Of a stretch of 64,000 nucleotides of DNA, positions 59,102-64,000 are shown piece after piece; within the stretch, counting starts at the first letter, position 1, and the number at the start of each line of letters is the position of its first letter. Source of the stretch: Mesocentrotus franciscanus. Taxonomy: Eukaryota; Echinodermata; Echinoidea; Camarodonta; Strongylocentrotidae. The notes under the pieces were generated by a model, which saw nothing but the letters and a program-made list of their open reading frames with translations, had not been told where the DNA came from and did no database searches. The DNA is taken from assembly GCA_037976565.1 (NCBI GenBank), contig CP137679.1, forward strand, positions 26,267,127 through 26,331,126, written 5' to 3'. A program made the position numbers and the translations under genes.

Positions 59102-59480
59102 CTGTGAGAAACACACATAAAAGCTTGATTACGAATGGAAATTCAAGAAACTAGAAATATCTAAATATAAAAAAAGGTGAATAAAATTCACCACTTCAGT
59201 GTTTACATCAGGGAGGTGAGACATATGTCTCACCTCCCTGGTTTACATTCATAGTAGAACTCACAGGAACAAATAAACACACACTGTATGCACAGGGTTT
59301 ATGAGTAACGCACGATTCATAAGTCATTGATATTTGTCTGTCATAGTTTTCTGAAAATTTCAACTTCAGATTATGAAGAACAAATGAAAAGAAATGCCCC
59401 CATCATCATTATAGGGTCTAAAGTTTGATTCATATCCCCCATCAATGTTTATTCAATCATTATCACAGACAAGAGAAATA

Positions 59481-60587
59481 CAGTGAAACCTGTATATATA
59501 TAAAGACCGATAGTCAAGGGATACAAAACCAGAACGTCAATAACGTAGCGCTCATCTGCATCTCGCAACAACAAATATCGTAAATTTTATGTGGTACACT
59601 TTTGAACTGGTCAAAAATAAAAATTTGATGCCCTGGAAGGGACATAATTTCATTTAGCTGTACAAGATTAAATAGAAACTAAAGGAAATGGAATGAAAAT
59701 TGGTTGAAAAAGCAATTTTTGTTATTTTTGGAATAAATTTGCATAAATTACCATAATTAATTAATGGAGAACAATTTCAAAAATTCTGTGTAGAGCAAAC
59801 CAAATCAAAATCGGTCGAGAAATGAAGGAGAAGAAGCAATTTTTGTGATTTCGAATAAATTTGCATAAATTAGCATAGAAAATTAATGGAGAACAATTTT
59901 AAAATTCTGTGTAGAATTTTAGTGTATCAAAGTTAGCTCTACCAGATAAAGCAAACCAAATCGAAATCGGTCAAGAAATGAGGGAGAAGAAGCAATTTTT
60001 GTTATTTTTGGAATAAATTTGCATAAATTACCATAATTAATTAATGGAGACCAATTTCGAAAATTCTGTGTAGAAGTTTAGTGTACCAAACTTAGCTCTA
60101 CCAGATAAAGCAAACCAAATCAAAATCGGTCGAGAAATGAAGGAGAAGAAGCATTTTTTGTGATTTCGAATAAATTTGCATAAATTAGCAGATAATTAAT
60201 GGAGACCAATTTTAAAATTCTGTGTAGAAGTTTAGTGTACCAAAGTTAGCTCTACCAGATAAAGCAAACCAAATCAAAATCGGTCGAGAAATGAAGGAGA
60301 AGAAGCATTTTTTGTGATTTCGAATAAATTTGCATAAATTAGCATAATGAATTTCACGATTCTGTGAAGAAGTTTTAAATCCCCCTCCTAGCCCTATCAT
60401 ATGAAACAATCAGAATCAAAATCGGTTGAAAAATAACGAAGAAGAAGCATTTTGAAAACTGTGGACGGACGGACGGACGGACAGACGCCGGACGCCACGC
60501 CATGGCATAAGCTCATCGGGCCCTTCGGGCCGGATGAGCTAAAAATGTGGTCTTTATAGACAGGTGGTCACTGAAGCAGGTTTCACT
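59481..60587. mobile_element. TA-type MITE (CAGTGAAACCTG) split by a nested element
   Basis: The left part (59481-59526, CAGTGAAACCTG...GGGATACAAAA) and right part (60546-60587, TGTGGTCTTTATAGACAGG...AGGTTTCACT) together match the intact family member at 46825-46997. The 1-kb hairpin-ended element is inserted between them. Confidence 0.7.
59527..60545. mobile_element. hairpin-ended element with tandem repeats, copy 2 (nested)
   Basis: It has the same start (CCAGAACGTCAATAACGTAG), tandem core, GGAC microsatellite and terminal hairpin as copy 1 at 50311-51295, in the same orientation. It lacks the 95-bp insert of copy 1 and differs in the number and trimming of core units. Flanking A/T runs suggest insertion into a TTTT/AAAA site. 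Confidence 0.75.
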
Positions 60588-61429
60588 ATATACATGTATG
60601 GATTATCAAGATACTTGGTGTATGCCAACTGGTATGGTTAAACTTATTTCAATTTGCAAGATGAATGGATTCAGTGACCTTTCAAATTCTGCTACAAATT
60701 AGGGTTTTTCAGTATGAAAAGTCCTAGATAATGTATAATTATTATTCTAGATAACCTCGTACAGCATCAACATGATCAGTAGAGGGATAGATGCTCTATT
60801 CTTTCCCATCTTGGAGACTACTTCATTTCAGAAACCTTATTAACAAAAGAAACAACAACATTGCAGTTTTTACCAGCCATTTTTTGCTTCTCTGAGAGGC
60901 ACATTCATTTTGTGCATAGATATCCCCCCCCCCCAAAAAAAAGTTAAAATGCTGACCTCTAACAATAGGGATCAATATAGGACGGTGCGCGCAGAAAGAC
61001 TCGCTAATTTCAGTGAACTCCCTGCACGCACCTGAGGACACTAAATTAAACGCTATTAACGTAAAGTCAGCATCAAATTGGTAATACAAAATCAGGCATT
61101 TTTAACCAACATCGCTAACTCACCTCAGAGGTCAGCGTTTTTTTTGTATTGCAAATCGCATGTTGTTAGCTCATCATCAGGAACAAATGGAAGGTACATG
61201 TATATATCATTATGTAAGCAAAGCGCTATCACTCCGGTAACAAATTTCCACATTTTCAGTTAAATTTTGACTGATTTCAAAGTGCTTTGCACTAGTAGAA
61301 AGAAGAGTCCTGCAGCAAACTCTGAGTTAAGTTGGCATGATTCGTTGTGTGATGCAGAATGGGTGATTACAAAACACATTTTTGGTTTTATTTACTTCAC
61401 GCTTCACGGTGGAAAATGGGTGCCAATCA

Positions 61430-62018
61430 TTAAGGCTTCGTGATATCCAAATCATATTGCATATTATCACCTAGACCTAAAAATTCTGTCTCTTTCGTTC
61501 GTTAGTTAGCCTCTTATTTGGGTAGGGACGGCTCCTTACTTTAGAGACAGAAGCCGACCATAGCGTCTGCTGTGCAAACTTTACTGGCACGATTGTGCCA
61601 GTAAAGTTGTACTAAAATTTAATTTTAGCGGATGCATATCCGATGCATTTATACTCTCTTTAGTTTATTTCCAATATTAGGCCAAGGCTAAAATACATCG
61701 GTTCCACTTATCAGCTTGACTGTATGATGCGTTTAATATTAATGGTCCTTTTTCAGGATATTATGGGTCAAATACGACTCTGTGTTGAAAATCTTGCAGC
61801 CATATTCTAACTGTCACTGCTTACGAAAGACGTCGAAAGATGACGTCATTCGTGAGCAGTGACAGTTAGAATACGGCTGAATGATCGTGCCAAAGTTTGG
61901 ACAGCAGAACCTATGCTATGGTCGGCTTCTGTCTCGAAAGTGAGGAGCCGACCGTACCCAAATAAGAGGCTAATGAACGAAAGAGACAGAATTTTCGGTG
62001 TAATCACCAAGCCTTTAA
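61430..62018. mobile_element. TTAA-flanked MITE with two internal hairpins
   Basis: It is bounded by TTAA at 61430-61433 and 62015-62018; the ends read GGCTTCGTGATA and, inverted, AGGCTTGGTGATTA. Subterminal arms of about 100 bp (61485-61580 and 61890-62000, for example CTGTCTCTTTCGTTCG and CGAACGAAAGAGACAG-like) are complementary. Inside are two further hairpins: ACTTTACTGGCAC-GATT-GTGCCAGTAAAGT at about 61580-61608, and an 18-bp stem ATTCTAACTGTCACTGCT around TGACGTCA at about 61804-61871. Confidence 0.7.
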
Positions 62019-62280
62019 AGGTACTATGTCCCATTTGCAGGCCAAAAAAATGAAAAGGTTACATGTAAATTCCTATGGCATTTGAAAGATAATAGATCTA
62101 CTACTAATGTAGAACTTACGTGAAAACGAAAGGGCTTGAAAATGTCTTTTTGCGGGAAAATAACGATGATTAGTTGTCAAATCGACATAAGTGATTGCAA
62201 TCACTGAAGTAAAAAGTCTGATTTTCAGACCCTTGTACCGGATGGTTGTATGTTTTGTGCTGCGCAAAGACTCTATCACT
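62015..62280. mobile_element. truncated ATACTATGTCCC-family element abutting the previous one
   Basis: From TTAA (shared with the element to its left) it reads AGGTACTATGTCCCATTTGC. It is collinear with the reverse complement of the spacer and arm at 54428-54170. It stops near GACTCTATCAC, so the far half is missing. Confidence 0.65.
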
Positions 62281-62327
62281 AACTTACTAACCCTAGTAGT
62301 GGCTAGTCCCTAGACCCTACTGATTAC

Positions 62328-62607
62328 AGACGGTTATTTCTGTCTAAAGCCTAAAGGAAGGAGCTGCCTCCAACACGTCCCTCGCACTCTGGCATGGAAA
62401 ATCCATCAACCCAAGGAACCTCTACCCAAAAGACCCACCATCAACAATAATTAGACAGGCACTGACCATTAGAGCACAGCTCCTCAGAGTCCTCACATCT
62501 ACCTACCTCACCCGAACCCGCCTCACCAACAACCAACACTAAGTGTCCTCTATGCAATCTTGAGGAGGATACCTTCGCACGTCGTGGTAGACAGAAATAA
62601 CCGTCTG
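62328..62607 (+). pseudogene. non-LTR retrotransposon protein fragment between inverted repeats
   Basis: Plus-strand translation gives WHGKSINPRNLYPKDPP, RAQLLRVLTSTYLTRTRL and, one frame over after a stop, KCPLCNLEEDTFAH. The arrangement of a basic helix followed by CPLC-x-x-EED-x-xH resembles the C-terminal region of LINE-type polyproteins. It is a broken relic of about 75 codons. It is enclosed by inverted repeats CAGACGGTTATTTCTGTCTA (62328-62347) and TAGACAGAAATAACCGTCTG (62588-62607), as if captured by a MITE. Confidence 0.5.
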
Positions 62608-62984
62608 GTATGGGTCATTCTTTAATAAAACTGACATTTGTTGACATTCCCCATACACAGACGGTACCCCGTACGCCTCGCACCACGGGGAGAGATTGAG
62701 CCGATTGTGGCCCGCTTTGGTCCCAAAAACTTTTTCCCACGATTTTCTTTATTTAGATCTAATTTTCTGATTTATAAATCAGATACAAAAATACTATGTC
62801 TATTTTTCTCCTATGTACAGTTATCAATTTTTTTATGACTTATTTCTAAATGCGAAATTTACCGACTTACATATATGAGTTATCCAATTTTTATCTCAGA
62901 ACCAAGGAAACGGTACGTTCATGCATTCGAACTGGTAATCTATGACATGACCCGCCCGATATATTTTCGGGTCAACCGACCAAA

Positions 62985-63135
62985 ACAAGCCCAATGGCCA
63001 ATCAGAGCACGTGTTTGATATTGGGCTTATGAATATTCAAACATCACCGGCTCAAGCCGGGCTGACTCATACGTAGCTATTGGACGTTCAAAAAGAAAAA
63101 ATGAATATTCATCAACTTAAACCAAGATGGCTGAC
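62985..63135. promoter_or_regulatory. promoter-like patch
   Basis: Two overlapping CCAAT boxes (CCAATGGCCAATCAG), a CACGTG E-box (about 63009-63014), an inverted CCAAT box (ATTGGG) and a YY1-type CCAAGATGGC (63121-63130) lie within 150 bp. Downstream on the plus strand, ATGAGCAAGCTATC|GTAAGT (63192-63211) could be a minimal first coding exon, but no continuing exon was found. It could equally serve EDEM3 on the minus strand. Confidence 0.3.
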
Positions 63136-64000
63136 AACAAATCTTGTTGACTACAAGACTTTCTCGGATTAATCATTAATATAGGATCTAAATGAGCAAG
63201 CTATCGTAAGTCAAAGTAGATATTTCTGTGTTATTTTTAATTTTTAATAAGTTTCAGTGTAAAATTGCAGCCAAAGTGCATATATGAAGACGTAAAGAGT
63301 GAAAAACTCGTTGCATATCTCATTCATCGCGGTCCGGCCGAACTGAACCATTCGTTCCCCACACTACCCCATTGACGTACTTCAGTCTATGTATAGAGGC
63401 GGTCAGAGGAGCCAGATGCAATCTCAGCGGAACAACCGTCGATATCAGAGACTGAAGCTTTCGGTCTAACGTCGTGGCTGCCTGTTCGGCTACCGTCAAC
63501 CTATTGGAAGACCTTATTGACAGAGTCAGCAGACTCCTGCGTAATGTCTTCAACTCTGCACCAAATACACCCCTGCTTAACACCCAGGACCCCTCCCATT
63601 TGACCTGCACTATTCTCTTGCCATATGATTCATCCCTTCCCTACACTGTCAATGACTCAATTTTGAAGATGACACTTCATTATCTATATAAAGTTCATGC
63701 CCATCGCCTGCACTCTATACATACCCTCCAACTAAGGACGATACTACATATTTACTACACAGCCTACCAGTAGTACCACTTCGACTGTGATGAACTCGCT
63801 GATCTCCGAAAAGCGGAGGGACAAAACAGAGTGGCTTTTTTTTCCCCCATGAGCATCCTGGTATTCTTTTAAAGTAGCTTAGAATCTACATTGTAAATCA
63901 TTTCAGTATTTTAATTTCCATTCATCTCTTCATTAATAAGATCCAATGAGAAAATTGTTTTGTGAATTGTGCACAATTCACGATTGTGTTGACTGAACAT

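Larger units (their letters stand above)
59102..64000 (-). other. EDEM3 first intron or 5' flank
   Basis: The first visible EDEM3 exon begins with one base of an unfinished codon, so at least one upstream exon with the signal peptide must exist. I searched the minus strand here for a donor preceded by an open frame in the right phase. GAG|GTGAGT at about 61120 has an in-frame TGA shortly upstream and was rejected. The exon is therefore either beyond 64000 or too short to see. Segments 60590-61425 and 63650-64000 hold nothing that I recognise. Confidence 0.5.

Noticed and set aside
61085..61135. Strong donor GAG|GTGAGT as the end of EDEM3 exon 1
   Set aside because: In the phase required by the next exon an in-frame TGA lies three codons upstream with no ATG after it, so it cannot encode the signal-peptide exon.
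63320..63773. Overlapping open frames of 96 (minus) and 99 (plus) codons
   Set aside because: Both strands are open, neither peptide is recognisable, and no splice sites fit EDEM3. They may be an old repeat, but there is no support for a gene.
1..64000. CRISPR array, operon or bacterial-type gene cluster
   Set aside because: The repeats are transposons and microsatellites without regular spacers, and the genes have eukaryotic introns; nothing prokaryotic is present.

Overview
The window looks like nuclear DNA of a marine invertebrate deuterostome, most likely an echinoderm such as a sea urchin. It is AT-rich, its genes are split by many GT-AG introns, TACATGTA-type words occur everywhere, and the non-coding DNA is crowded with short inverted-repeat transposons, tRNA-derived SINEs and GA/CT microsatellites. 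The lineage is inferred from style and protein similarity; no species marker is present.

Two genes can be recognised, both on the minus strand. (1) From 59101 down to 37239 lie 19 consecutive coding exons of EDEM3, the ER mannosidase-like protein of glycoprotein quality control: a GH47 catalytic domain, a PA (protease-associated) domain and a long acidic and Gln-rich tail ending in KVEL. All 18 splice junctions join in frame. The exon with the signal peptide was not found and probably lies beyond 64000. The last exon carries three apparent single-base indels, all at short homopolymers. (2) At 30052-29920 lies a single exon that matches the myristoylated first coding exon (1b) of the ABL tyrosine kinase in sequence, length and splice phase. 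A promoter-like stretch (ETS and YY1-type motifs) lies just upstream of it. The 30 kb to its left, without recognisable genes, is then best read as the first intron of abl.

Layout: 1-29919, presumed abl intron 1, rich in transposons (a hAT element with 8-bp duplications, several TTAA-flanked MITEs, foldback elements, a palindromic minisatellite, a telomere-like repeat inside an inverted repeat). 29920-30310, abl first exon and promoter region. 30310-37238, intergenic with one good tRNA-derived SINE. 37239-59101, EDEM3. 59102-64000, probably EDEM3 intron 1 or 5' flank, with nested transposons, a retrotransposon protein fragment and a promoter-like patch near 63.0-63.2 kb.

The two genes do not form a pathway: EDEM3 acts in ER-associated degradation, ABL in actin and growth signalling. 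Their adjacency is of interest because human EDEM3 and ABL2 lie on the same chromosome arm (1q25). No operon-like, CRISPR or clearly new biochemical system was seen. The unusual material is the set of nested and palindromic mobile elements and the indels in the EDEM3 tail.
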